Assembly (NCBI GenBank): GCA_013398295.1
Contig: VZSF01006856.1
Span: 186,001 to 250,000, forward strand
DNA: 64,000 nucleotides
Origin: Chionis minor
Lineage: Eukaryota > Chordata > Aves > Charadriiformes > Chionididae
Direction of reading: 5' to 3'
Below the pieces are notes generated by a model. That model was not told where the DNA came from. It ran no database searches and was given only the letters and a program-made list of their open reading frames with translations. Within the stretch, counting starts at the first letter, position 1. Every line of letters begins with the position of its first letter. The position numbers and the translations under genes were made by a program. Positions 24,521 to 37,600 of the stretch are shown piece by piece.

Positions 24521-27500
24521 TTCTGTGTTACAGAAAAAGTGGATGGAGCAGCGTCGGGCAGAAAAGCGTTACCGACGGGAAGACGTGAGCGGGACACGGG
24601 AGACGGGGATGCGGAAGTGTTGTTAATCCGGGAGCAGCGTAAGGAAGGCGGCAGGGTCCCAGGTACCCGCAGGTGAGTAATTAGGTGCACCTAACGAGGT
24701 GAGTGATGAGGCTGCCGTACCCGGAGCCAGGTGAAGTTACTTATGGCCTGGTGGTGCGGAGGAACCCGACTCACCAGAGCTGGGTGCGACGTGGTGCTCT
24801 CCCTGGGACCCTGGGTGAGTCTCTCGGTCTTTATTTCTCCATTTATGCAGCAGAGATGTTATTTTCTCGGTTATTTGCGGTCTGTGGTGCTCACAGACCC
24901 TCGCGCTGTCTGTTGTTGGCCCGGCTGAGAGGCTCGAGGAGTGACTGCAGTAAGAATAAGGTCGTGAGGATGTCGGCTGTAGAGCCGAGGTGGTTTTTGC
25001 CCGTGTCCCGGAGCTCTCGCTCCAGCTAGACGTGCAGCTAAGTCCTGCAGCGTTGTGAAAGGTGGTTGCAAAGGTGTGAATCCGGTTTTCTGTGTCTCTC
25101 TGCTCTATAGTGTGCTCTGTGCCCACTGGAGGCAAGGTCACTGCTGAGAAACTTGCTGGCACTGAAGCTGGGGACGTGTATTTGCCCCCAAAAGTTTATA
25201 AAGCCCCTTGCCCTCTGCAGACTGGCTCAACAGATACTGGGGAAACAGATAGTTTGCTGGGTGTGGCATACTACAGTGTTCTGGTTTGACGCGGTGGCTG
25301 GGTTAACGTTGCTTATAAATATTGTCCGGGCAGCTTTTTGTTTGGAGATGTGTGCTCTGGTGGTCGTGAAACTCTCTGCACGTAGAAAACCCTTCTGTGT
25401 TTGTGAGCGAGGTCTCGGGCAACACGCTTGCTGGTCTCTCCTGTGACCTGTGCTCCTAAACGGCTCGGAAGCGTCGAGAACCTGAAATGATTTTCTGCTG
25501 TTGCAACGTTACCGTGCAAATGACCACGCTGTGTTAAATTTATGAAAAAGCGTTAAACAAATGGCACTGCAGGCGGGAACTGGCTGGCGTGGGTGGACTG
25601 GGCAGCACTGGGATGTGCCCAGGGACCCCGGGCGGCCATGCGGGCTGCGCGCGGATCTCTGCGGGTACCGGGCTCTCCCGGGGATGCTGCACCGCAGCCG
25701 GCATCTGCCGCTGGAGCTGCCCTTCATTTTGTGTGTATTTGGGTAGTTGAGCTTCCAGGCGCCGAGCAGCTGCCTGGCCGACACGAGTGACGCACTCAGC
25801 CCATGTGGGCTGACTCCTGTAATTGGGGTCAATCACAGGAAAAAAAACCCTGCCACAACAGAAAGCGCTTCTCGGCTGCCGGGGCTGCCGCAGACAGCAG
25901 GACCCTGGGGACAGGGAAAGGGCCGCGCTGCCCTGCCTGCCCTCTCGCTGCCCATCCTCGCCCGGTTTCTCTGCGCGTCGCTCTCTTTGCTCCCTTTCTC
26001 CCCTGTTCCTCTGGCATGTCATTACACAGCCCCTGGGTCGCCGTGTTCACCAGAACACCCTCCCGCACCCACCGTGGGCTGGTGGAGGCGGCTGGGGGCT
26101 ACGCAGCGCTGGCAACTGGCTCCCAGTGCAAAAAGATGCAAAAAAAAATTAAAAATAAATGTAGCTGAAAGACGTGCTTTGGCACGTGGAGCCCTCATTG
26201 GTACCCAGCATGTAGCACCCGCTGCTGCGGATGTGCGGCCGTTGGAGCTGGGCTCTCCCCCAAAGCCATCGTGCGGTGGGACCCGCACCCAGAGACGGGT
26301 TCAAGCAGCCATGAAATCGGTCCGTCTCTGCCTCCCACCCTCTTCCTGGGAGCCCCGAAGCTGACAGCCAGGCAGGAGCCCTGTGGCATCCTAGAAGCCA
26401 GAGCACCCTTGTGCTCTGCTGTCCCTCCTCGTGTCCCCCGTCTGTCGGCAGTGAGCAGAGGTTGTGAGTTCACGAGCCATAGGAGAAGCTCGGGGGAGAG
26501 GCTCCATTTTCTGCGGCGGTGCTGTTGAAATAAATAAATAAACATATAGATCATCCCCGCCTCTTTTTGCACACCCTGCCAGTCAGTGACAAAAGAGCAA
26601 GGGACCTTTCATGGAGATAAATATAGTGCAAGAGGGTGATTAAAGTGACAGATTTCTCCATGGCAGGAACTTTCCAAGGCTCTGCTCCCCATGGTGTCCT
26701 TGCGCTCAAGCGGGGAGAGGTGCCAGTGTGTTTCAGAGCAGCACGAGCCAGGGACGGCCGCCTCCGAGGGGACCTCGCCTCTCCAGTAACCTCTCATCAG
26801 AGGCGCCTAGAGAGAGCCCAGGAGGTCTGCGAGCCGCCATCTAAACCCACAAATAATAACAATCTCATTTCCCTGCTGGTTGCAACAGCAAGACCTTTCC
26901 CATCTCCTTTCTCCCCTTCTCTGTCACAAAAATAGCACGTGGAAAAGGTTCACAGCTCCAAGCTGGCTCGCGGGTTTTTGCCCTGAGCTGTTTTCATGCT
27001 CTCCGAAACGCGGGCACAGGAGTCGGCAGCTGTCATGGCCATTGCAGGGCTGACAAACCCGTTTAGGAGCCGAGAGATGAAATCGTGCAACTCGGGTTTT
27101 TCAGCAAAGAGGGTTTTGCAAATCTGCCAGGAGAAAGGACGACTGTGGTAGAGGCAGAAGGAGCAGGGCAGCCTTTTGGGGCTGCCAGCGCACGCGCAGT
27201 GGGTCTGGGGTGTGCCGTGAGCTGCCGCAGCTGCAAACAGCAGCTTCTCCTCTGGAACAGCTGGAACGTGGGAAGGAGGGACCCCGCTCAGAGCCACTGC
27301 AGTCCGCCACATCTGTGTGCGTTCCCCAGCGCTTTCCACTTCTTTGTAATATTCCTTTTTCTCTGCACAGCTTCATTATGGACCTTCCGCCGCTTATTGT
27401 AAAAGAAAGTGGGTCTCCCCTTGTTTACGAACGATAAACGGTTTATATGCTGCGTGTTAGTCATTACCCTGCACCTTTAATCTAAAGCGTTATCCAAAGC

Positions 27501-30500
27501 TGCAACTGGGGGCTCATTTAGATTTCTTGTTTGTAGCGATAATACCCTTTTAATATGCTAAATGAGAAAGCAAATGATCCTCCTTACACTTATGAGTTTT
27601 TAAAAACATCTCTTCTTTCGCGGTTGAAGGTCACTCTTTTGGCAGATTAATGCTGAACTATCAAGCCCCATTCGTTGTCTGGGGTCAGCGCAGCTGCTGG
27701 CACCGCATATTAAAAAGCGCTGGCTGGGACTGGGGACAGCCACGCGGGCAGGCAGGAGCCAGCTCGGATGGATGAGCGCAGGGCTCGGCTTCTCCGGCTC
27801 CTGAGCGCAGGGTCCCTTCGGTTGTCCCCTGGGTCCCCCGCATCGCCGAGCCCCGTCCAGATCCCGGGCTTTGATAAGGCTTTTCTGTTGCTCGGCAGCA
27901 GACACGGCTCTTCCGATCCTATCGTGCATTCCTCTCTCTTGTCTTTTTTTGCTCTTCCTGGGAGCTTGTGTCCTGGTGATCTATGAGTTGTTTGGAGAAG
28001 CAGCAAACACTGCTTATGCATTATATACATGTCTTGTCTGTTCCACTTGATAATGCCATTCTTTAATATGCTCAGCAGTAGCTTTTTGGCTGGCTCTTCC
28101 CCTCACTCCCCTAAAGCCTGCCTGGCACGCACTGAGGCCTTTTTATTCTTCAAATAATTCAGATTATTTTATATCTAACTTTGTTTTCCAAGATCTTTGC
28201 ACACAGAGAAGAAACCAAACAAAGCAGAAATCTGCCTCAGTAGCCCGGAGCCTTTCTGTCCCTTTCTTGCAAAGACGTAGCGGCTCTGAGGTTTGCTGGG
28301 AGATGAAAGGAGGAGAAGGTGAGGACCGATTAGCTTGTCTGAAAGTTAGCGCTGGCCTACAGCGAGGCGTTGGCAATGCCGGTGCCCAGGCGTGCGGGCA
28401 GCGTGGCTGCCTGCGGCAGGACCGGTGTTTGCTTGCCGCCCCCCGTGCCTGTGTCCCGGCATGGGTCATGGGGGTGCGGATCAAGGGAGAGCTGCCTTCC
28501 CTCCCCCCTCGGTGCGGAGGGTGGCCGTCGTGCCGTCAGGGTGTACGTGCGCGTGTGTATAGGGATAGTGATGCTCCATCACGGCGGTCTCCAGCACCGC
28601 AGAGGCAGCAGGGGAGCAGGGGGAGCACTGCAGCCCCTCCTGGGCTTTGGAGGGGGGGGCTGCGGGCTGGCTGGTCCCCCCTGCGCCGGAGCCGGGGGGG
28701 GTGCCTCTGCTTTCCCATCGGGCTGCCGAGGTGCAGCGGGATTGCTAAACACCGTGGGATGACATGGGCTTTCTTGGTGATGGAAGGTCATTTAAAGAAA
28801 GGAGGGGGGAAAAAATAGCTTTCTCAGTCCTCTCTTTCCAGCTGAGAGGAGAGAACCTGGCATCGCTAGTCTGATTCATGAAAATCACTCTGACCTCTCG
28901 TATTAATACTCAGCTCTCTGAAGCCGCGAGAATTGTGGCCTCATCCCTGAACTCAGTTATTTTACCTGTTCTCTCTCCAGATACACTAAATAAAGCACTC
29001 CATGTACTGTACTCAAGGCTCTCTGGCTTAGCTCAGTACATGATGACAGCTTGTGCTTTTTGATTCCTGTGCAAAAATGTCCCCTCTTTCTCGCTTCCTG
29101 CTTGCTCGCTGTCTGATTTTTGCGGAGAGGGTTGCGGGTGTGTATTCTCGCATCAGTTGGGCTTGGTGAGTGTCAAACAGGCTCTGCAGGACATGGTGCT
29201 TCCCGGCTGGGTCAGCGGTCCCACCGCCGGGCAGGGCAGGGGGGGATTCCCTGCTGCTGGCTCTGACCCCGGCACTGAGGCTGCAGAATAAATCCTGCCT
29301 CCCTCCCCACACACCGTCCTCCTCTCGGCTGGAGGATGAGTGGGAGAGGAGAGAACTACATGATGGATAAGCTTTAAAAAGGAGTCCAGGGTCACAGCAT
29401 TGTCTATAAAAAGTAAATAATGTGAAGAGCAGAGACCCATCTCCCGGCTGGCACACGTGACGAGTGCAGGACGTGCTCTGCCTTGTGATGGAGAGCTCCC
29501 TCGGGGCCTTGCACCCGCCGGTAAATCAGAGCCCTGCGGCGCGAGCGTCTCCCGTGCACAGCCCGGGGCAGCGAGACAGTCCCGGTGTAGGGAATCGCTA
29601 CCAGGGCACAACTCTGAGGCTGTAGACATGTTTGCCACTTCCGCAGTGTTTCCTCCTTTTGCATTTCCAGCTGGCAAACAGCTCTCTGATGCCGTATGCC
29701 AAAGGGCTCTACGTAAAACTTCCCCAACTCTGAGCAAGTGCTGCGGCATGAATAAGCGCTGGGGGGGAGCACGGAAAGGTTTGGTGAGGAGAGACGTGCC
29801 GGGCGAAGCAGGTACACCCCATGCTCTTGCTGCTGGCTGGGGGGACGTTGCAGAGCTGGAAGTGGCAGGGAAGGAAAGTTCGTGTCTTTGGTTGTGATAA
29901 CACGCGTGCCGGGACAGCATCCCACCCTCCCGGGAGCCGGGGAGGAGAGCTCCGCAGCATCCCGACGGCCTGAGTCAGCAGCCGCAGCGTACAGCCTGAC
30001 CTTGCGTGGAAAGAGATGTCAAACAAATCTTTGTGCTCGTCACAGATGGTTTGACACACACACGTGCGCGGTTCCCCCAAATCAATCTCTCGCGCTGGCC
30101 TGGCCGCTTGATCCCTTTCAGGGGAGCAACGTGAGGCTGACGGTGCTACATCCACCTCCTGCCTCCTCCCCTCCATCCCGAGAGTCCCGAGCTGTAATGG
30201 GGTTACAGAGAAGCTTCACTGAGCAGCACCCCCAGGATGACAAGCCGGTCATACGAGCTCAGGCAATAATATTTAGCACTGTAATTATGCCTTGAAATGT
30301 CCTTGGAGAGTCTGCAGGGGCTGCAAGAAAAGGGAGAGAGTGGAGAAAACAGCTCCTTGCCGGGATAATGCCTTGCATCCCCAGAAACGGCTCTGGAGGC
30401 ACAAGACAGGGCACAGGGAAGCAAGGAAATCCCAGCGCATTAGAGTTTCCCAGCATGTGTCCCCCCGCTCCGGGCAGGCGCAGCGGGACTCACTGGGGTC

Positions 30501-32639
30501 AGCTCGTTTAACCACTTGCCTGTGTTCGGTGTCTAATTCGACAAACTCCATGGCAACGCGCCAGCCGCTCTGCTTACCTGACCTCCCCAACCCCCTTGTT
30601 AACATCTTTCCTACCAAGTTGTTCTAACCCGGGTCCAAAAATCGGCGGAAGCGCTTTGAATTATGCTGCCAGGAGGAGAGAGCCAAGGGCGGGGGGGACG
30701 TTCAGGGAGGAAAGCTGATTTAGGACGGCCCGCGTGTGGGGAGGTGACAAGTGATGTTGCTCGGGTGGCGTAATGATTTCAGGGCATTGCATTTTTTTAA
30801 ATGAACGGACAGGTGCCTAGCTGCCCATGGTCGTTGGCTACCTGGTGTTACGGTGATCTGGGTGTCTGGGCTGGGATGCGGCGAGGAAACGTGCCTCCGT
30901 GGGGCTCCGCAGAGGATGCGGTGCGGAGGCGTGCGGGGCTGGACCACGCTGCCTGGCTGGCGGCACCGGCCGAGGGTTCCTGGCCAGGACGGGGGTCACG
31001 GGGATGGAGAGCAGACCCTGCTCCGCCAGCTTTGCCCCCAAAACCGCCCACAGAGGGGAAAGAATGGGCTCGCAACAGAGTGCCAAGCGCGGCGGCGATC
31101 TCTCACTCCGCGTGGAACGGCTACGGCAGCTATTTACGGTGCTGCTGAGTTGTGCAGAAACAGTGAGAAACCGAGCCCCGCGCCTCAGACACGATCATCT
31201 GCCTTTGGGTTCAAATCCTCCACAAGCTGCTGTCTCAGCCCCAGGCTGTACGCACAGGGGGGAAAAAAGGACTTTCAATATATGCATTGTGCCATAAACA
31301 CACATTGCCGCAGCCCCGTGCAGTAGAAATGTGGCAAAATTGAGCACTCTGCAAAGGCAAGTGCTTTCCTTAAGCTGAACTTGGCCCTCCCGTGTCCCAT
31401 CTCAGCCCAGACAGTTCGCTTGGCGACGTCGTTAAGTGATGGGAAATGGGTTTGTAATGGGGAGTGATGAGCTGCTTTGACACCAGGCAGTCCCACCAGC
31501 TTCAGCTGCAATATTTCCTTTATTGGGACGCGTCCAGGCTATTTTCAGCAAATGATGAAATTAGAACAGTGTCAACCATACAAGGATAAAAGGGTTTTTT
31601 TTCCTCTTGGGAACAGAAAGGGGTTAATTAAAAAGAAATGGCAAGAAAGTCTTTGTCCATTCCTGGACCGATTCAAGCCTAGGGATCTGCAGCTTTGCCT
31701 TTTGGGAGGAGCTGGGAGGGTTTTACTATCCCTGATAGCAAGGTGCCAGTCGCCAGCGCAGCCTCCCGGGCTCCCCCGCTGACCTTCTGTGCCGGGTCCC
31801 GATGAAAACGTGTCCGGATCAGTTTTCCCCCTCACCATTGGAGCTGGGGATGTGGAGCTGGTGGGCGAGGGAAGGGGACGTGGCCCCGGCTGCTCCCTGT
31901 TTTCTCTGTGCCGCATCGAGCGCCAGCAAAATCCAAGAACAAAAAAGCGCGCTGTTTCAGGGAGAAATGAAGCATCTCCTCCGGGAAACAGGAATGTGCC
32001 CTGAAAGCCAGGGAGCTGAGCGAAGCCCGCTGGCCCTGCACGACCCAGTGCCTGCAGGGCAGCATCCCCGTGGCGAGGGGCTTCCCGCAAACCTTCGGCC
32101 TCACGTGCAGTTTGGCAGCATCGGCTGCCTCCTGCCTCTGCTGTTTGGGGCAGGAAGGGGTTTTAAGAATATTTTTGTGTGTGCGCAAAGACATAATTAT
32201 ACTTCTCTGATTAATCTTCAGGCTGAGCCGAGCGCTTGCCATAAATCTTTGAAACAAACATGTTTATTTATATTTTAATTATCTTTCTTCTCTCCTTCCC
32301 TAAAGTTCAGGTTGATTTGAGCTCCTCCTACATATTTATCAGCGCAGTGATTCTCTCACCTCTTCTGGGCGTCTTGCGGGCGAGACCGCGGTCTCTCCCT
32401 GCAAGGCAGCGGCGGCTCCGTCGCTCCTCGGTGCCCGTCTGCTTTTTTAGACTCAGGAAGGGGAAGGCTTCCTCCCTGCGAGTGCCCGGCCCCGGCGTGC
32501 CCACAGTCCTGTGGGAAGCGGCTGTTCCCAGTGCCCGCGTGAGCAGGGGGAGAGAAAACCTGTCTCCAAGGGAGCGGGGCTGCTGCGTGTGGGAACACCC
32601 GCTTTCCCTGGGCACCTGCTCCGACCATCCTTTCATTTC

Positions 32640-32880
32640 CAGTGAGCCACTGTAATTTGTAAACATTATTACTATTAAAAAGGAAAGAAAGCAAGTAGCC
32701 CTGTAACTAATTACTTTAAGTGTTTTCAATGAGCCACAGCTCAACTCCTTTATAAAATCTCCCGCTGCGTGGACCAGATTGTCGTTATGATGGGATCTTT
32801 CCTTAGACCTATTAATTTTGCCCAGAATAACAGCCGAACAGATGCGGGGAGAAGGCTACTCTGATTAACATAATTCTCTT
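32640..32880. promoter_or_regulatory. AT-rich block with FOX and homeodomain cores
   Basis: TGTAAACA (32,658-32,665) is a full FOX core, and TAATTA (32,708-32,713) is a homeodomain core. Both lie in low-CpG sequence flanked by GC-rich DNA. Candidate regulatory element. Confidence 0.35.
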
Positions 32881-33379
32881 CAAAGACCGTTGCCTCCCTG
32901 AAGGCCGGCGTGCCGGCTCCTCCGTCCTCTCCCAGATCTCATTACGGCCGGAGAAGGCAGGTGCCGATGGGCAGCCTCGGCAGATGTCACTTCTCGGAGA
33001 CAAGCCCCTGCCCCAAAACTCCACGGGAGTCACCAGCCCCAGCCTCCTGCTCCCCTTCTCCCACGGCCGGACAAAAGTTGGCGCTGAGCAGCGATGTCCG
33101 TTTTGAGGCCAGGGAGGCTAAATTTTAAAAAAATTCCCAAAACCTGCAGTTTGTTCCCCATGTTTTAATTTAATTTTTTTTTTTTTCTGCTTGCGGATCC
33201 CCTCCGGCTTGCTCTCCCTCTTCTTTACACTGCTCCTTCCACGGGGGGAGGCACATCCCTCGCCCCGGTGCCAGCACAGGAGGGGCGAAGGCTTTTCCTC
33301 TGCGGTGCAGCCAAAATACCCTTCTGTGATGAAATATATTTCCGTCCCCATGCGAGTGCCCACGTGCCGTTTAGATGAA

Positions 33380-33790
33380 GCTCTTTAACTGAACGTTGCG
33401 GTGGCGTTTCACATGGGGGAAATCGCTCCAGTATTTACTGCTATTAAATTAATTTCTCAGTAGAGGATTTTAGACTCCTGTAATTCATGAGGATATTTTA
33501 GGTCCTGTTTACTGTCTGGTGCTTAAAAAAATTGTCTCAAGCATTTGTTTGCCGAATATAACGCTGTTATTACATTAGCTTTCTCTCGCAGGAGAGACAG
33601 GGGTTCATTAATGTTGATGTGGAGCTTATTGTAGCGCCGAGCTCTCCAAGCAGTGGGTAATTTTTCATAACATATGTGTGGCAATATTCAGGCACATAAG
33701 GATGAGTGGAAAATGGTTGTAGCCTGGCACCCATGCGCACCCTGAAAGACTGCGGCTCTGCCTAGCATCAAGGGGAAATGCTTTAAGTTC
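33380..33790. other. AT-rich non-coding block
   Basis: Unique AT-rich sequence ending at the TATC microsatellite. No coding or RNA gene signal. Confidence 0.3.
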
Positions 33791-33792
33791 TC

Positions 33793-33839
33793 ATATATCT
33801 ATATCTATCTATATATATATCTGTCTATATCTATATATC
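33793..33839 (+). repeat. TATC/TATA microsatellite
   Basis: An imperfect (TATC)n/(TA)n array with one CTGT interruption near its centre. Confidence 0.93.
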
Positions 33840-34525
33840 GTGCCCCAGCTGCAAAGGCAGCTCAGCCCTGTAAGCAGAAACACCTTTGCATCCAGGCAAG
33901 GCACTCCAAAGGATGGAGTTCAGATGAAGAAATACCCAGTTTTCTCAAAGAATAGATAGCAAAACGCTGGAGAAGACGCAGCCTGAGGTGGGATGGGGTG
34001 GGGGGGGAAGAAGAAAAAGAAAAAAAAGTGCTTTATTTGAAACGATATGAGTATCTTTTAGTTACTAATGCCTTCCCCTCCAAATGGCTGCATTTCTGCA
34101 GTGGGAATTGGCAGCAATCAGGCTCACAAGTGTTGGGAAGAGATTCACTTGGACAGATGAAAGAAAACCATTTTCTTCTAAATGTCGGTGCCCAGAGCAA
34201 GATAATCTGGCTTTCTCTGACTATGCATACAGCTGGAGCCATGCACGCAGCTCCTTTGCTTAGAAAATACAGCTGCCTGGGTAGGGGAGAGGGCCGCCGT
34301 CGCCATCCTCCGCTCGCCGAGGCTGAGTGAGGTGGTGTTTTCATCCGGTGATAATGAAAAGCTCCGGTCTGGTCTCTTCATCTGGGCCAGCGTTTAGCGC
34401 CAGGGGTTTGATCAACAAAAATGATGCTGTTTGGGACTTCTTCCCTTGCGTTTTGATGTAGAAATGTGGGGAGGTGGGGAGGGGAGCACCAAAAGCCTGT
34501 GAAGATCCAACCAACTGGACTTCTC

Positions 34526-34600
34526 AAAGAAAAGGGAAAAAAAAAAAAAAAAAAAAAGGAAAAAAAAAAAAAAAAGAAGAAGGAAAAAAAAAGGGAAGAG
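34526..34600 (+). repeat. 75-bp pure-purine tract, mostly A
   Basis: Every base from 34,526 to 34,600 is A or G, in the arrangement A-runs separated by short G groups (gggaaaa..., ggaaaa..., gaagaagg...). Long homopurine tracts of this kind can adopt triplex (H-DNA) structure and are unstable in length. Confidence 0.95.
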
Positions 34601-37600
34601 CTCTGCGAAAGACAACAGAATATCCCCCTGAGAAAAGAGCTTTTCTCCAAGCCCTATCAAAGCCACGTCGCATCCTTCAGATGAAAGCCCTGCTTTTTAG
34701 TTCCCTCCTTTTAACACCTCGTTTGTTTTTAAGCTCTGTTGTTCCTAAATGAACAAACGGTTTGTCTGCTGTGCCCAAAATAACTAACTGCCTAAACAAG
34801 GAGCAGCGGGGCTGGCGTCGCGCGGGAGCGGGCTTTGAGGGGCTCCCGCGTCCCGCAGTGGCTCCTGCCGCGCTTGTCCGGCCGCTGCCGTCGAGCAGGA
34901 GCTCGTCACCTTTCCCAGGGCGGTTCAGCGGTTCCAGACGGCAAAAATTCAGCATATTCCAATTTTTAAAACAGAAATAATAAAACGAATGATAGCAAGT
35001 AGCAGATGTTGCAAAATGTAATTACCAGCTAATCAGTTTCTGGCCGGTTTAGGTTTTTCCCTCCTCTCTCCCATGTAAAATAGCTGCCTGGCGAGGCTCA
35101 GGCTTTGGAGAAAGCTGGTGTGGGCAGAGGGAAGAGCCCGGGGCAGGATGCAGGAGCTGGTCCCCGCGATGGCTGGGCGTCTCCGGGCAGAGGGAGCCCG
35201 TCGGGGGTGACGTTGGGGCTGCCCCTCACCTGGCTTTGGTGTCAACACCCCTGGCCAGCGCACGCCCCGACTTGGCTGTGATTCCCAGACGCGCCCGGAA
35301 GCCTCGTTCTCCCCCGAATCAACACTTCTCCTCAGTCTCTCCTGCTCCTGTGAAACGGGCTGTGTGACGGCTCAGAGCAAGCAGCCTTCGGAGCGGCTTG
35401 GCAAATCTGCCTGTTTGCCGTGAGGCCGGGCGGCATGATGCAGGATTGCTCCTTATTAAATATAGATATGCTCCGTGTTTACGTTTGCTAGAGGCTCACA
35501 GATCCTCGAAACCCTCTCTGCCTCTGTGGCTGGTGTCTCGTATTTAAACGGTTTCTAGAAGCGCGAGAGGGAGCGGGATGAAATGCAGCATGGGTGAGCC
35601 TGCCGCCGGGCAGCCGGGATGCTGGGACTGATCCTCCGCCTTTGCGGATCAGGATATCGCGACACAGCGTCGTGGCAAGCGATGCTGCAGGGGTTCACCT
35701 CCCAGCTTTGCACACACCCAGCTGTCTCCCTCCTCCTCCTCTTCTTCCCCTCCCTCTCCCCAAAGCCGAGAGGGAGACAGCAGTCGGGGAAGGGATGGCG
35801 GTGCTGCTTCCTGGCCGGCACGCCAGGAGTTGGTGGGGGATTCTCCTCTCCCCCCTGTCCCCCTCTGGAGAAGGAACACATCAGTGCCTCTGTGATGGGC
35901 AGCACTGCAGGCAAGGCAGGGGGCAGCGGGAATGTACCGTTGTATTTTCAGAAAATGGTATTTTCAGAAAAACCAGCCCTTTGGGTTTGTTTCCATTCGC
36001 GTGGGCGCTCTGGGCAAGTGCTCAGGTTTATCTCCCCACCTTGTGTTTGGCAGAGAGCAGGAGGCTTTCCAGTAGCATTTCCATTCAGATTTTAAACTGG
36101 AGAGATGCGAGGTAGATCACAGCAGAGCCTGATCTCAGCAACTCCCCTCCGCTCCCCGTCTGATATTCGGAAATGTCGTGGTTTGTACTTCTGCATCGTC
36201 GGCGCTGCTCGCGAGTGAGTGAGTGCATCCCTGCGAACGTTACCTGGGGAGATCTGAAGGGAAAGCGCTTGTTTTCCTCCGGATACCTCCCCACTCACCC
36301 AAAAAGAGCCTCGGTGCGGGGGAGGGATGGCTCGGGAGTAGAAACTGGGCCGTGAAGTTCATGATTTGGGTCTGAAATTAAATTGCTTTATAGTTATATA
36401 TAACTTCTTAGGGTGAGCTCTCATCTGGTGATAATATATCTCTAGTCTCTATTTTTTTAACTTTTATGGTTTCAGGGGAAATGAGCCTTCTCGCGTGTGT
36501 GTGGTACCTTCCAGGAGGGGCCGGTCAGTACCCAGGGCCTCTTGGCACCGTGAAAATACAAAGGATAAAGAATAATAAACACCCGGAGCTCCATCTGATG
36601 CCTTTCCAACCCTCCTGTGCCTGTAAATATAGCAGCTGTACCTAAATGTTTTCCCCTAACAGAATTTATCATGTGTTCAGGGCTTGCAAGATCCAGACCT
36701 GGAGGTAAAAGTTGCTTTTTTTCTTTGGAGTTTCCTCTTTATAGCATTGCTGATCATGTTCCAGCGCGCTCACCTGGGATCCGCAGGCAGAGGCCGCTGT
36801 AAATACACACGGGTATGAGCACACCCACGCCTGTGCACGCTGGAACGGGCACGGAGTTATCCAAACACCTCCCAGCCTCGGGAAAAGTCGTCTGCGGCTC
36901 CGTCTGTCACTTCTGCTTTGAGTGAAAACCCTCACCGTGCCTTATTTCAGGGACGAAAGTTGCTTATGTCTGCTGTTTGCTTACAGGGAGTAACGATTTT
37001 TAAGAAGCAGCCAGACAAAAAGCTCCAGGGGCCTGGTAACTAATTAGCCTTACAGTGGCGCACGATGACCACCCGTCAGTAAAATATAACCGCCCACAAT
37101 GAATTAATTAAGTTGGGCGGCGTGCTTTGCGGCGCCGAGCTCTGGCCTGGGGAGCACGGGCTCTTCCTTCCCGAGGTGAGGCAGGATGCTCGCAGCAGGG
37201 TGATGCTGTGGCAGCCCCTTCCCTCGGGAATCGTCCCCAGCGTGCGGAGGCAGCAGCAGATCCTGCGGGACCAGCCCGGACCCCCTGGACCTTTTGCGGG
37301 GCGTTTCTGTGAGAGAGCAGGAACTGCCCTGGTGGGTCTGTCTGTCCCGGGGGGCGGTGTGAGACGGCTGCCGCTGGCTTACAGGGACTCTGCTTTGCAG
37401 ATGATGGATCTCGGGGGAGAAGATGAATGCGCAGCGCTGCGCTCGGATAGGAATTAATCTGTGTGGCACCATTTATCTTACGGGGGGGGAACCATCTGAA
37501 AGCAGCGTTTAGCAGGGAATGCTGAGCTCTGGGGATGCTTCCCCAGGGACAATGTAAATATGCTGCGCACTGCTTATCTGTTTTTTAGGGGAATAGGTGA

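Larger units (their letters stand above)
19995..33792. other. Intergenic sequence, no gene recognised
   Basis: No coding gene, RNA gene or large element is recognised across 13.8 kb. AT-rich islands lie at 20,630-20,820, 22,600-22,740, 23,780-24,520, 26,520-26,680, 27,330-27,660, 28,000-28,210, 28,860-29,060, 32,160-32,360 and 32,640-32,880. GC-rich segments with runs of G occur near 28,650-28,700 and 30,860-31,130. Confidence 0.7.

Noticed and set aside
25276..25310. 'tgttctggtttgac' resembling the start of the LTR at 19,348
   Set aside because: Similarity stops after about 12 bases and no LTR end or TATA-like segment follows.
31207..31218. GGTTCAAATCC, a tRNA B-box-like motif
   Set aside because: No A box at the right distance upstream and no acceptor or anticodon stems can be paired around it.
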